A model generated the notes under the pieces. The model did no database searches, was not told the origin of the DNA, and saw only the letters and a program-made list of their open reading frames with translations. This document shows positions 29,838 through 39,296 of a stretch of DNA of 64,000 nucleotides, piece by piece (the stretch's first letter is position 1; the number at the start of each line of letters is the position of its first letter). Origin of the DNA: Limibacter armeniacum (lineage in GTDB: Bacteria; Bacteroidota; Bacteroidia; Cytophagales; Flammeovirgaceae); assembly GCF_036880985.1 (NCBI RefSeq), contig NZ_JBAJNO010000002.1:284802-348801 (forward strand), read 5' to 3'. Position numbers and translations under genes: made by a program.

Positions 29838-29859
29838 ACCCTTGCCTTATGGCAAGGGT
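29838..29859 (+). promoter_or_regulatory. Intercistronic hairpin after the third SusD gene
   Basis: ACCCTTGCC and GGCAAGGGT form a perfect 9-bp stem with a TTAT loop, 11 bp after the stop codon. No T run follows, so it is more likely an RNA-stabilising or attenuating hairpin within the operon than a full terminator. Confidence 0.5.
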
Positions 29860-29909
29860 TCACGAATTCATACAAGTGTTTTTCTTTTCATTTACCCAAC
29901 TACTTTTTT

Positions 29910-31346
29910 ATGAACCAGATCCCCAAAATATTACTGCTTGTTTACCTTTTCTGCTGTGGGGTGTTGCAGGTAAACGCTCAAAACCAAGCCCATAAAAAGC
30001 CCAATGTGCTGCTGATTATCACGGATGATATGAATGGTTATGGCGTATTCCATGAATATCCGGGCGTGAAGATGCCCCACTTCGATAAATTCAGGGAAAC
30101 GGCGATCAGCTTTACCAATGCCCACTGTCCGGCACCGGCATGCAACCCTTCAAGGGCAGCCACTTTTAGTGGGTTCAATCCGAATGTGACAGGCAGCTAT
30201 GAGAATGGGGCAGACCCTTGGCGACAGTCAGATTTGCTGAAAGAGGTCACTTCGCTTCCTGAACTTTTCCATAATCAGGGTTATACCACTTATGCACAGG
30301 GCAAGATATTTCATGCCAAGCTAACGGAAGGAAGGGAGGAAGCCATGTTTGATGCCCACGTATACAAGGGAGGTTTTAAGCCTTTTCCGAATAACAAGGA
30401 GGAATGGGTAGATGGCAAGTTTTTCTCCCAGAAAGCATGGGAAGGGCCGGATGAGGATTTTCCGGATAATATCAATGCGGAATCCATGATGAAATTTTTG
30501 GGAGAAGCACATGATAAACCGTTTTTGGCGATCTATGGCTTATGGCGTCCGCATACACCGTTTACGGCACCTAAGCGCTTTTTTGATATGTATAAAGGGC
30601 TGCAATTTGATTTGCCGGCAGGTTACCGTGATGGAGACCTTTCGGATGTCACTTCCCTTTCCAAGAAAATAATTGACCCATTCAGCAGGTTTGAACATGC
30701 CGGAAAAGGAACAGAGGAAACGTGGAAGCAAATGATTGGCGCCTATGCCGCCTGCAATTCCTTTGCAGACTGGAATGTGGGCAGGGTGATTGAAGCATTG
30801 GATAACAGCGCATACGCTGACAATACCATTGTGATCATTTGGTCAGACAACGGCTTCCATTGTGGAGAAAAAGACCATTGGGGTAAGTTTATGTTGTGGG
30901 AGCAATCTACGAGAGTGCCTATGTTTGTTCGTTATCCGAAAATGAAAAATGCTGGAAAAGTCTGTACCAAACCAGTTAGTTTGGTAGACATCTATCCGAC
31001 CTTGATTGAATATTGTCAGCTGCAAAGCCCTGAGAGAAAGTTGGATGGAAACAGTATGCTGCCATTGCTGGAAAATATTAAGGACAAGAACTGGACACGT
31101 CCGGCATTTACTGCAAATGGTAAACAATGGGCAACATTAAGAACAGAACGTTTCCGATATATCCGTTACCCTGACGGAACGGAAGAACTGTATGACCACA
31201 AGAAAGACGGGTTTGAGTTCAAGAATCTGGCAGATGACCCGAAGTATAACAAGGTCAAAAAGGAAATAGCCCAATGGTTGCCGGAGGAATGGCAGACACC
31301 GTTGCTGCTCAAAAATGGAATTCCTAAGACAACCGGTAATTTGTAA
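29910..31346 (+). CDS. Secreted S1-family sulfatase, iduronate-2-sulfatase-like
   Basis: Periplasmic sulfatase of 478 residues. The ATG at 29910 is chosen because it puts a proper signal peptide (ending QVNAQ) at the N-terminus; an upstream TTG reading at 29832 adds unrelated residues. Metal site ITDDMNGYG. Maturation motif C-N-P-S-R with the Cys at 78. LWRPHTPF holds the substrate/metal-site His region, and WSDNGFHCGEKDHWGK completes the active site. It belongs to the same branch as the proteins at 36805 and 52872 (CNPSR plus D-D-M/F-N). Together with SusC/D pair 3 and the GH2 enzyme it forms an operon. Sulfate position and sugar are unknown. Confidence 0.92.
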   Translation: MNQIPKILLLVYLFCCGVLQVNAQNQAHKKPNVLLIITDDMNGYGVFHEYPGVKMPHFDKFRETAISFTNAHCPAPACNPSRAATFSGFNPNVTGSYENGADPWRQSDLLKEVTSLPELFHNQGYTTYAQGKIFHAKLTEGREEAMFDAHVYKGGFKPFPNNKEEWVDGKFFSQKAWEGPDEDFPDNINAESMMKFLGEAHDKPFLAIYGLWRPHTPFTAPKRFFDMYKGLQFDLPAGYRDGDLSDVTSLSKKIIDPFSRFEHAGKGTEETWKQMIGAYAACNSFADWNVGRVIEALDNSAYADNTIVIIWSDNGFHCGEKDHWGKFMLWEQSTRVPMFVRYPKMKNAGKVCTKPVSLVDIYPTLIEYCQLQSPERKLDGNSMLPLLENIKDKNWTRPAFTANGKQWATLRTERFRYIRYPDGTEELYDHKKDGFEFKNLADDPKYNKVKKEIAQWLPEEWQTPLLLKNGIPKTTGNL

Positions 31347-31390
31347 TGACGACATTCAGACAATTTTTTTAATCCTTATCGAGACAAATC

Positions 31391-33217
31391 ATGAATGATA
31401 AAGTATTTAAATACTGTATCAGCTTATTGGTACTGACCTTGTCAGTTTCAGGAGCAGTAGCACAGAAGAGCAAATGGAAAATGCAGGAAAGTTCGCTGAT
31501 GACCCCTTGGGCAGCACAGCTGGATCCTGAGAATGTATTGGGCGAATATCCTCGACCAATTATGGAGCGGGCTGACTGGCAGAACCTGAACGGAATCTGG
31601 GAGTTTCAGGAAGCACAGCTTACAGATGGAGTACCTTCCGGCAAAAAGCTGAAAGAAGAAATACTGGTGCCTTTTCCTTGGGAGTCGGCACTGTCCGGTA
31701 TCAGAAGACAGTTGGATAGCCGTTCGGCTTGGTACAAGAGAACCTTTACCGTTCCTGCCGGATGGAAAGGAAAAGACGTGCTGCTGCATTTCGGAGCAGT
31801 GGACTATGAGGCATTGGTATACATCAACGGAAGCTGCGTAGGACAGCACAAGGGTGGTTATGATCCTTTCTCATTCAATATTACCCCTTACCTGAATGCG
31901 AAAGGGAATCAGGAGATCATCGTGAAAGTAAAAGATCCGGGCAATGAGGAAGGTATCGCTTACGGCAAGCAGAACAACACCCGTTTTGCTGATCCGCAAC
32001 GCTTTTCCTATTCACCTGCTTCGGGCATCTGGCAGACGGTTTGGATTGAACCTGTCAGCACCAACCATATTGCAGACCTGAAAATCACCACCAATATCGA
32101 TAGAAAGACTATTTCGGTGACAGCACTTCCGGAATCTCACACCAATCAGTCTAAGGTAGAACTGTTGGTCATGGATGGAGAAAAGATAGTCGCAACAGGA
32201 ACAGGGGAATTGAATAAACTTATTGAAGTAAAAATAGCAGACCCGAAGTTATGGTCTCCTGACAGTCCTTTTTTGTATGATCTGGAAGTGAAATTGAAAA
32301 AGGGAGAGGAAGTAATTGATCAGGTGAAAAGCTATACAGGCATCAGAAAAATTGCTTTGGGAGAAGGAGAAAAAGGTTTGAAGACCATTGAGCTGAACAA
32401 TGAATTTGTCTTTCAGATGGGACCACTTGACCAAGGCTATTGGCCCGATGGCATCTATACCGCGCCAACGGATGAGGCATTGAAATGGGATATTGAGAAG
32501 ACCAAGGAGTTCGGGTTCAATATGATACGTAAGCATATCAAGGTGGAGCCACAACGCTGGTACTATTGGTGTGACAAATTAGGCATACTGGTTTGGCAGG
32601 ATATGCCGAGTTCTAATAAGCAAAGAACGGAAGCAGAAAAAACGCAGTTTGAAACAGAGTTGCAGCAGATGGTTAAGACCCATTGGAATCATCCGTCGAT
32701 TATCACTTGGGTAGTATTCAATGAACATTGGGGACTGTATGATCCGGTAAGGCTGACGGAAAACGTAATGGCAATGGACCCAACCAGACTGGTGACAGGT
32801 AACAGCGGCATTGATGCAGGAAAGCCGGACATTGATTATGAGGTGGGGCATATCAAGGACAACCATTCTTACCGTCCGCCTAACTGTCCTTTTGCCAATC
32901 AGAAACGTGCCGTCGTTTGTGGCGAATACGGCGCAATCGGCTATAAGCTGGAAGGACACGTATGGGATGCGGACGGTCCTTGGGTGCATTTCAACTACAA
33001 GGGAATGGAAGCCGCAACAGCGGAGTACGAGAAATTTATCGGGCAGATTCTGGATTTCAAGAAAGAGGGATTAAGCGCCGCCGTTTACACCCAATGGACA
33101 GATGTGGAAAATGAGATGAACGGACTTTGGACTTATGACCGCAAGGAAGTAAAGCTGGATCAGAAAAGAGTGACGGAAGCCAATAAAAGTACTTACGAAA
33201 AGAAAGAAGGATTATAA
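31391..33217 (+). CDS. GH2-family exo-glycosidase (beta-galactosidase/beta-glucuronidase/arabinopyranosidase type)
   Basis: Retaining glycoside hydrolase of 608 residues with a signal peptide ending GAVAQ. Domains: jelly-roll sugar-binding domain (about 45-215; LNGIWEFQEA, AWYKRTFTVP), immunoglobulin-like domain (about 220-320), TIM barrel (about 325-600). The acid/base Glu is in VVFNEHWG and the nucleophile Glu in VVCGEYGAIG. This shorter three-domain form differs from LacZ-type proteins of about 1000 residues. GH2 includes several arabinosidase and galactosidase activities that remove a terminal sugar. Within this PUL it may take beta-galactose or alpha-L-arabinopyranose units. Only 2 bp separate its stop from the next sulfatase's start. 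Confidence 0.9.
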   Translation: MNDKVFKYCISLLVLTLSVSGAVAQKSKWKMQESSLMTPWAAQLDPENVLGEYPRPIMERADWQNLNGIWEFQEAQLTDGVPSGKKLKEEILVPFPWESALSGIRRQLDSRSAWYKRTFTVPAGWKGKDVLLHFGAVDYEALVYINGSCVGQHKGGYDPFSFNITPYLNAKGNQEIIVKVKDPGNEEGIAYGKQNNTRFADPQRFSYSPASGIWQTVWIEPVSTNHIADLKITTNIDRKTISVTALPESHTNQSKVELLVMDGEKIVATGTGELNKLIEVKIADPKLWSPDSPFLYDLEVKLKKGEEVIDQVKSYTGIRKIALGEGEKGLKTIELNNEFVFQMGPLDQGYWPDGIYTAPTDEALKWDIEKTKEFGFNMIRKHIKVEPQRWYYWCDKLGILVWQDMPSSNKQRTEAEKTQFETELQQMVKTHWNHPSIITWVVFNEHWGLYDPVRLTENVMAMDPTRLVTGNSGIDAGKPDIDYEVGHIKDNHSYRPPNCPFANQKRAVVCGEYGAIGYKLEGHVWDADGPWVHFNYKGMEAATAEYEKFIGQILDFKKEGLSAAVYTQWTDVENEMNGLWTYDRKEVKLDQKRVTEANKSTYEKKEGL

Positions 33218-33219
33218 GG

Positions 33220-34617
33220 ATGAAGTATTTTCTGACAGGTTGGTTAGTTTGTGCCATTTCCTTTGCAATGGCACAAACTAGCCAACCTAATGTAATTATT
33301 ATTTTCACTGACGATCAGGGTTATCAGGATTTGGGTAGTTATGGTTCTCCAAATATCAGTACCCCCAACCTTGACAGGATGGCAAAAGAAGGCATCCGCT
33401 GTACGGATTTTTACGTAACGGCATCGGTATGCAGCCCTTCGAGAGCTTCCCTTCTGACGGGCAGATATCCCAATAGAAGCAGTGTGGGAAGTGTATTTTT
33501 TCCTGATCAGCAAGGCATGGATTCCGAACAGGTCACCATAGCTGAAATATTGAAAGAGGCTGGATATGTCACCGCCTGCTTTGGTAAGTGGCATTTGGGA
33601 GATAGCCAAGAAAACCTGCCACTCAATCAGGGATTTGACGAGTACTTCGGTATTCCGTACAGCAATGATATGTATATCGGCAGCAAGCAGTCATTTGCTC
33701 AAAATGTGGTATTCAGGGAAGGTTACAGCCTAGAAAAGGCAAAAGCAGATCAGCGATTTGTGTTGGAAAACAAAAAGGATAGGCAGAAGATCAAGGAAAA
33801 GGGTTTACGTGGGTTATGTCCATTGTTTGAAGGCAATGAGATTGTAGAATATCCTTGTGAGCAGACGACCCTGACTGAGAGGTACTTTGACAGGGCAATG
33901 GACTTTATTGGGAAACAAGGTCCCAAACCGTTTTTTGTCTACCTGACACCTGCTATGCCCCATGTTCCTTTGTATGCCTCAGAAAAGTTTGAAGGCAGAA
34001 GCATAGGAGGTCTTTACGGAGATGCGGTGGAGGAAATAGATTGGAACGTTGGCAGGCTAATGCAATACTTGACTGATAACAGGTTGGATGAGAATACGAT
34101 AGTGATTTTCACTTCCGACAATGGTCCTTGGTTGGGTTATAAAGATCAGGCAGGTCATGCAGCGCCTTTGAGAGATGGTAAGTTTACCAACTATGAGGGA
34201 GGGGTAAGGGTACCGTGCATTATGCATTGGAATAGAAAATGGGATGCGGACAAATCAGTCGGAACCATTCTCTCAACAGTGGATTTATTGCCTACCATTG
34301 CTTATTACGCTGGAGTGGAATTGCCAAAAGGTCAAACGGATGGAATCAATATGGCAAGGCACTTGGAAAACACTGCCCACCCGTTGGCACGGAATCAAGT
34401 ACTTTACACCAAAGGAAAGCATGTTGTCGGCATCCGGATTGGGGATTGGAAACTGCTGCCCCAAAGTGGTGCACGTCATTCGGACGAAACTTCAAAACCG
34501 GAATTGTTTAACCTGAAGGAGGATATTTCCGAATCCAATAACCTATATGACAAGCATCCTGAAATAGTCAGGCAACTGACCATAGAATTGGAAAAATTTT
34601 CCGAAACGGTTAAGTAA
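33220..34617 (+). CDS. Secreted S1-family sulfatase, arylsulfatase A / GalNAc-6-sulfatase-like
   Basis: 465-residue sulfatase with a short signal peptide ending FAMAQ. Metal site IFTDDQGYQDLGSYG. Maturation motif C-S-P-S-R with Cys at 71. GKWHLG is the conserved Lys/His segment. TSDNGPWLGY and the LREGKFTNYEGGVRVP-like stretch (LRDGKFTNYEGGVRVP) are hallmarks of the arylsulfatase A branch. The ATG is 2 bp after the GH2 stop, so the two are translationally linked. Last gene of the pair-3 operon before a 420-bp gap with a repeat element. Confidence 0.92.
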   Translation: MKYFLTGWLVCAISFAMAQTSQPNVIIIFTDDQGYQDLGSYGSPNISTPNLDRMAKEGIRCTDFYVTASVCSPSRASLLTGRYPNRSSVGSVFFPDQQGMDSEQVTIAEILKEAGYVTACFGKWHLGDSQENLPLNQGFDEYFGIPYSNDMYIGSKQSFAQNVVFREGYSLEKAKADQRFVLENKKDRQKIKEKGLRGLCPLFEGNEIVEYPCEQTTLTERYFDRAMDFIGKQGPKPFFVYLTPAMPHVPLYASEKFEGRSIGGLYGDAVEEIDWNVGRLMQYLTDNRLDENTIVIFTSDNGPWLGYKDQAGHAAPLRDGKFTNYEGGVRVPCIMHWNRKWDADKSVGTILSTVDLLPTIAYYAGVELPKGQTDGINMARHLENTAHPLARNQVLYTKGKHVVGIRIGDWKLLPQSGARHSDETSKPELFNLKEDISESNNLYDKHPEIVRQLTIELEKFSETVK

Positions 34618-35036
34618 AATTATAGATCCTTGAATATAAAGAAATTCCTTCGACTCGCTCAGGAAACTAATAGAGGTGGCTGAGCGAAGTCGAAGCAGAG
34701 TAAGCTTTTTTAATTTCTAATTAGGATTTTTATAAATGTAGGGTGTGCCTCCATATGAGTATCCTTTATTAACTGTAACCTCCTAACACCTCGATTTTTA
34801 CGATTGCCCAAAAGCATTTTCTATTGTCCCATTTGTACCAACCTTTCCCTTCTGCTCTCATCTGAACGATCAAGCCCTATTTAGAAACCTCAGGGCAACC
34901 CGAATGACTGCCTTCTCCCAATATTTGAACATGTATGAAGGAGGCTAGCCTTGTCTACCTCCAAGATGAAAATGAAATAAAATTACACACTTACAATGAA
35001 GGCAGTGCCAACTGCTGACTCATTGCTAAATAAGAA
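34618..35036. promoter_or_regulatory. Control region upstream of the sugar symporter
   Basis: Gene-free. The left part holds a palindromic repeat (34648-34695, listed separately). TATTGTCCCATTTGTACC at 34822 matches the site at 25024 in sequence, with nearly the same distance to the start codon (215 against 206 bp). ATCTGAACGATC at 34860 may be a second half-site. No clear promoter box is visible. Confidence 0.45.
34648..34695. repeat. REP-like palindromic repeat, copy 1
   Basis: CTTCGACTCGCTCAG (34648-34662) and CTGAGCGAAGTCGAAG (34680-34695) are inverted arms around a 17-nt spacer. A second copy with the same layout is at 49731-49779. Both lie just after a PUL enzyme gene, which fits an extragenic palindromic repeat of the kind dispersed in Bacteroidota genomes. 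Confidence 0.65.
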
Positions 35037-36704
35037 ATGGTTATGATGAGTAGTTTTTCTTTTTGGGATTATGCCGTCTTTATCGGGTACGGCATCCTGA
35101 TTATGTGTATGGGATTATGGGTGTCGAGAGACAAGAAAGGGGAATCCAAATCGGCAGAGGATTACTTTCTGGCATCCAAGTCACTACCTTGGTGGGCAAT
35201 TGGTGCTTCACTGATTGCCTCCAACATTTCGGCAGAGCAGTTTATCGGAATGTCAGGGTCGGGTTTTGCCATTGGTTTGGGCATCTCCTGCTACGAATGG
35301 ATTGCGGCAGCTTCCCTGATTATTGTAGGCAAATACTACCTGCCGATTTTCCTGAAGAAAGGCATCTATACCATGCCACAATTCCTGAAGGAACGCTTTG
35401 ACGGCAGGGTCAGCATGAGCCTTTCCGTATTTTGGCTGCTGGTTTATGTGTTCGTCAACCTGACTTCAGTATTGTATATGGGCGCCTTGAGTTTGAAGAT
35501 TATCATGGGCATTCCGATCATGTATGGCATTGCCGGACTGGCACTTTTTGCAGGTATTTATTCGGTCTATGGCGGTCTGTCTGCAGTAGCATGGACGGAT
35601 GTAGTACAAGTTGTGATTTTGGTCATTGGCGGTTTGTTGACTACCTATCTGGCATTTGATGCACTTTCAGGCGGAGAAGGAATGTGGTCAGGATTGGAAG
35701 TTGCCTTCCAACAGGCACCTGAAAAGTTTAAGATGATCATTGAGAAAGGAACCATGATTCCGGATGGAAGCGGCGGTTTTGTAGATGCCTACGATATGTT
35801 GCCAGGGTTGGGAGCCCTATTCGGAGGTATCTGGATCGTAAACCTGGCTTACTGGGGACTGAACCAATATATTATCCAACGTGCATTGGCAGGAAAAAGC
35901 CTGGAAGATGCACAGACGGGGGTAGTGTTTGCCGGTTACCTGAAATTGATGATGCCACTGATTGTGGTACTTCCGGGTATTGTGGCATTTGTGATCAACA
36001 AAGACCCAATGGCTTACAATGTGGGAGAAAATTTGGCTTCAACAACAGCGGATATGGCAGCAGGCGCTATCACCAAATCAGATGAGGCATACCCTTGGTT
36101 GCTGAACACCTTTATCCCGACAGGACTTAAAGGGTTGGCATTTGCAGCATTGGCGGCAGCCATCGTTTCCTCTCTGGCATCCATGATCAATAGTACATCC
36201 ACCATCTTTACAATGGATATCTACAAGGCACATATACAAAAAGAAGCTTCTAACAAGAAGTTGGTAAGTATGGGACGTCTTGTGTCAGTAATAGCCTTGG
36301 TGATTGCCGTTTTTGTGGCGCCATTGTTGGGTGAGTTGGATCAGGCATTCCAATTTATTCAGGAGTTTACAGGACTTGTAACACCGGGTGTATTGGTGAT
36401 CTTTACCTTAGGTCTTTTCTGGAAAAGGGCAACAGCGAATGCAGCCTTTGCAGCGGCTATCCTGACATTCCCGCTTTCATGGGGAATGAAAGTCTTGGTT
36501 CCATCCATGCCATTCCTTGACAGGATGTTTATCGTGATGATATTACTGTTGGCTGTAGGCGTGATTGTTTCACTGATGGGAACAGAAGACAAGGAGAAAA
36601 GCATCAAACTGGATAAAGGACTTTTCAGTACCAGTACGCATTTCAATATTGCATCAATAGGGATTTGTGGTATTCTATCTGTGTTATATTTGGTATTCTG
36701 GTAG
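35037..36704 (+). CDS. Sodium/solute symporter (SSS family), probable sugar importer
   Basis: Inner-membrane transporter of 555 residues with about 14 hydrophobic segments. The signature AEDYFLASKSLPWWAIGASLIASNISAEQFIGMSG is that of the SGLT-like branch of the SSS family, which moves sugars with sodium. FAALAAAIVSSLASMINSTSTIFTMDIY is the conserved sodium-site helix. Alternative starts lie at codons 3 and 4 (MVMM). In this PUL it probably carries the released monosaccharide or disaccharide, perhaps L-arabinose, into the cytoplasm to the ara enzymes; that link is inferred. It carries its own putative operator upstream. Confidence 0.92.
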   Translation: MVMMSSFSFWDYAVFIGYGILIMCMGLWVSRDKKGESKSAEDYFLASKSLPWWAIGASLIASNISAEQFIGMSGSGFAIGLGISCYEWIAAASLIIVGKYYLPIFLKKGIYTMPQFLKERFDGRVSMSLSVFWLLVYVFVNLTSVLYMGALSLKIIMGIPIMYGIAGLALFAGIYSVYGGLSAVAWTDVVQVVILVIGGLLTTYLAFDALSGGEGMWSGLEVAFQQAPEKFKMIIEKGTMIPDGSGGFVDAYDMLPGLGALFGGIWIVNLAYWGLNQYIIQRALAGKSLEDAQTGVVFAGYLKLMMPLIVVLPGIVAFVINKDPMAYNVGENLASTTADMAAGAITKSDEAYPWLLNTFIPTGLKGLAFAALAAAIVSSLASMINSTSTIFTMDIYKAHIQKEASNKKLVSMGRLVSVIALVIAVFVAPLLGELDQAFQFIQEFTGLVTPGVLVIFTLGLFWKRATANAAFAAAILTFPLSWGMKVLVPSMPFLDRMFIVMILLLAVGVIVSLMGTEDKEKSIKLDKGLFSTSTHFNIASIGICGILSVLYLVFW

Positions 36705-36755
36705 AGGATAAACAGCAAACAGACTTTCAATCGGTTAATTTGGTTTAGGGAAAAG

Positions 36756-36785
36756 TGGAATCGCTTTATATAGCGATTCCATTCA
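36756..36785 (+). terminator. Hairpin/terminator after the symporter gene
   Basis: TGGAATCGCT and AGCGATTCCA form a perfect 10-bp stem with a 6-nt loop, followed by TTCATTTTG. It separates the symporter from the next sulfatase and may allow partial read-through. Confidence 0.6.
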
Positions 36786-36804
36786 TTTTGAAGTAAATAA
36801 TAAA

Positions 36805-38310
36805 ATGAAAAGACCATACATAATACTAGCTCTAATTCTGCTACTGTTGTCTAATTCGCTTTGGGCACAAAACACCAAACAGCAGAAAAAGCCCAATGTC
36901 CTGATGATTATTGCAGACGATATGAACGGTTTTGGGGTCAATAAAATCTACCCGGTAGTCCAGACTCCCCACCTCGATAAATTGGCAAAAGAGTCCATCA
37001 ACTTTAAGAATGCCGTTTGCAATTCTCCAGTCTGCAATCCTTCCCGTTCTTCCTTTTTCAGTGGTTTGTATCCTCATACCTCAGGGTCTTACTTAAATGG
37101 TAGCGATGCTTGGAACCGTTCTGAAAAGGTAAAAGCAATCAAGAGCTTGCCGGAATGTTTTAAAGAAAATGGATATGAAACGTGGGGTAGGGGAAAACTC
37201 ACCCACAGTCCTGTTCCTGAAGAACGGAAACAGCAAATGTGGGACAACTCATTAGCACGAAATGGAGGGTTTGGACCTTTTCCTGAAGACCAACAATACT
37301 GGTATGGCGGAAACAAGTTCAAGTCTGTAAAGGCGTATGAAGATGATCAGGTATTTCCCGATGTGTGGAATGCTGACTCAGCTGTCGTATTTCTGGAGCG
37401 AGAACACAAAAAGCCTTTTTTCATGTGCTATGGCTTGTGGCGACCACACTCACCCTACACTGCCCCGAAAAGATTCTTTGACCTGTACAATGAAGAGGAA
37501 TTAACCTTGCCCGCAACTCACCAAAAAGGAGATCTGGATGATGTACCATTCTTAGGGCGAATGCTGGTGGACTCCCTAAAGAATTTTCAAGGTAGTGAGG
37601 AAAACCCTGATGCTTTGGTTAAAAAATTCCTCTATGGCTATGCTGCCAATACTAGTTTTGCGGATTGGAATATAGGTCGTGTATTGGAAGCATTGGACAA
37701 ATCTGAATATGCGGATAATACGATCGTTATCCTGTTTTCGGATAATGGATTTCATGCCGGATCAAAACAGCGTTGGGGAAAAGCCACGCTTTGGGATATG
37801 GCGGATATTGTCCCGATGCTGGTACGTATGCCTGACAAAAAAGGGAGTGTATCCAATGCGACTGTAAGCTTGGTTGATCTCTACCCAACCTTGGTCGAGT
37901 ATTGCGGCATCAGCAAACCAGCGCAACAAATGGATGGGCAAAGTTTTCACTACTTACTTGAAAACCCGAATGCAAAATGGGATAGACCTTCTTTTACTTC
38001 TTATGGCATAAAATATTCGTCTGTTAGAAGCGAGCAGTACCGCTACATTCAATATCCAAATGGAACGCAAGAATTGTATGATCTAAAGCAAGACCCTTAC
38101 GAGTTTGAGAATATCGTAGAAAAAAGCGATATGAAAGAAGTGATTGAATACCATCAGCAATTTATTCCTGAAAAGTGGGCTGAATCAACAGGCGGAAGAC
38201 TGGAAGTGAATAGGGATTTTGACGAGGTAATGCGGGAGCTGACGCCTTTACATAGAGCATATGGTAAAAAGAGTAAGAAGAAGAATAAAAGAAAGGAAAA
38301 GCAGAAATAG
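36805..38310 (+). CDS. Secreted S1-family sulfatase, iduronate-2-sulfatase-like (paralogue)
   Basis: 501 residues with a signal peptide ending LWAQ. Metal site IADDMNGFG. Maturation motif C-N-P-S-R with Cys at 77. LWRPHSPYTAPKRFFD and FSDNGFHAGSKQRWGK complete the active site. It is closely similar along its length to the sulfatase at 29910, so the two are paralogues from a duplication within the locus. The lysine-rich tail (KKSKKKNKRKEKQK) is unusual for a periplasmic enzyme and could bind anionic, sulfated chains. A hairpin follows the gene. Confidence 0.92.
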   Translation: MKRPYIILALILLLLSNSLWAQNTKQQKKPNVLMIIADDMNGFGVNKIYPVVQTPHLDKLAKESINFKNAVCNSPVCNPSRSSFFSGLYPHTSGSYLNGSDAWNRSEKVKAIKSLPECFKENGYETWGRGKLTHSPVPEERKQQMWDNSLARNGGFGPFPEDQQYWYGGNKFKSVKAYEDDQVFPDVWNADSAVVFLEREHKKPFFMCYGLWRPHSPYTAPKRFFDLYNEEELTLPATHQKGDLDDVPFLGRMLVDSLKNFQGSEENPDALVKKFLYGYAANTSFADWNIGRVLEALDKSEYADNTIVILFSDNGFHAGSKQRWGKATLWDMADIVPMLVRMPDKKGSVSNATVSLVDLYPTLVEYCGISKPAQQMDGQSFHYLLENPNAKWDRPSFTSYGIKYSSVRSEQYRYIQYPNGTQELYDLKQDPYEFENIVEKSDMKEVIEYHQQFIPEKWAESTGGRLEVNRDFDEVMRELTPLHRAYGKKSKKKNKRKEKQK

Positions 38311-38329
38311 TTGAAGGAGATCTTGAAAA

Positions 38330-38369
38330 GAAATCTCAATTGTATTCCTTCTAATATAATTGAGATTTC
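38330..38369. terminator. Inverted repeat after the 36.8 kb sulfatase
   Basis: GAAATCTCAATT and AATTGAGATTTC form a perfect 12-bp stem with a 16-nt loop. The flanks are A/T-rich but lack a strict T run. It lies between the convergent sulfatase and the NTF2-like remnant. Confidence 0.5.
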
Positions 38370-38397
38370 ATTAAACCCGTCGATAGTTTAACTTTGG

Positions 38398-38717
38398 GGA
38401 ACTGAGGCATGTATTTGTACTATTTTCCAAATGTTATTCCTTTTTTCTAGTACCCCTGTAATTCGAACATTATACTATTTGGGCTGATTCATTATTGACA
38501 GTTAGATACCAGTTGCTTACGTCGAGTCAATTTTAGCTTCATTCATTGCTTCAAACTGGTCTATGTGAGCTTTTTTACATTCCTTCCATCCATCATGATG
38601 CTCAGATATACCTGTTCCAAAACTAAGCATACTTTCATCATGTGCCATAAGTTCAGACATGAGATCGATATCTTCCTTCTCAAATGATTCATAAAACCTT
38701 TGGATAATCTTCGTCAC
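38398..38717 (-). pseudogene. Frameshifted NTF2/SnoaL-like protein
   Basis: The minus strand begins an open reading frame at 38717 (MTKIIQRFYESFEKEDID) that stops after 66 residues. The protein continues in the other frame as NWYLTVNNESAQIV. It then returns to the first frame as ITGVLEKRNNIWKIVQIHAS and ends at 38398. Together this makes about 106 residues with the shape of SnoaL-3/DUF4440 domains, including the typical W-K-I-V-Q-I-H-A-S ending. Two compensating indels within about 55 bp break it. Either it is a real pseudogene or the sequence has errors there. No function is assigned beyond the NTF2-like fold. Confidence 0.7.
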
Positions 38718-39018
38718 ATTAGTTTTCTCAGGTTCTAAATCTTTTTTTTAGAGCATGAAATGGTTATGACAAAAGAAGAAAAAAGGACAGGAAAGAGTAG
38801 TTTTGTTTTAATTACTTGAGTTATTTTTAATGAATGTATTCTATTGGGGTATAGGTTTTGAGTATGCTAATGTCCCAAAAAATTGAACTATGTGTAAATC
38901 AAAGTGAACATATGGAAGAATATACAATTTGTTATCCTATTGGAGAGGTATTAATGATCAACAGTTGGATGAAAGCTAAATTCTACATACTGAAGATGCC
39001 TTATTAAAAGCCACATTA
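38718..39018. other. Gene-free stretch with no recognised signal
   Basis: AT-rich sequence between the NTF2-like remnant and a small hypothetical gene. In the frame of the downstream gene it reads as plausible codons (WRGINDQQLDES) interrupted by a stop near 38984. The next gene may therefore once have started further upstream. No promoter box or repeat is seen. Confidence 0.3.
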
Positions 39019-39276
39019 GTGAAATATGGTATTTTGGATATTACATTCAAGAAAGTGGGTATTCAGAAGTTCGTGAAGGTCTTCTGTAATGGAGAAAAAG
39101 TTGGTTATTACAATCAAAACTTTGAGGAAAGTGTAAATCATAAAATAGATTTAAATGCATACATACATAATTTTATAAGGGATATTGATCAGCTTTTTCC
39201 AATAGCAATAGAGGTTATTGATTGCTGCAAAACGCATAATGAATGGGTATGGTCAGAAAAACACTTTTACCTATAA
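39019..39276 (+). CDS. Small hypothetical protein, possibly 5'-truncated
   Basis: 85 residues from a GTG. I do not recognise a family. The protein reads as mixed alpha/beta, with an acidic and aromatic C-terminus (THNEWVWSEKHFY). The frame is open for about 10 codons before the GTG and reads sensibly (LHTEDALLKATLVKYG), so the true start may be lost or the gene truncated by an upstream stop. It lies 20 bp before the EEP-family gene. Coding status is uncertain. Confidence 0.4.
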   Translation: MKYGILDITFKKVGIQKFVKVFCNGEKVGYYNQNFEESVNHKIDLNAYIHNFIRDIDQLFPIAIEVIDCCKTHNEWVWSEKHFYL

Positions 39277-39296
39277 TTATTGGATGACATGTAAAT

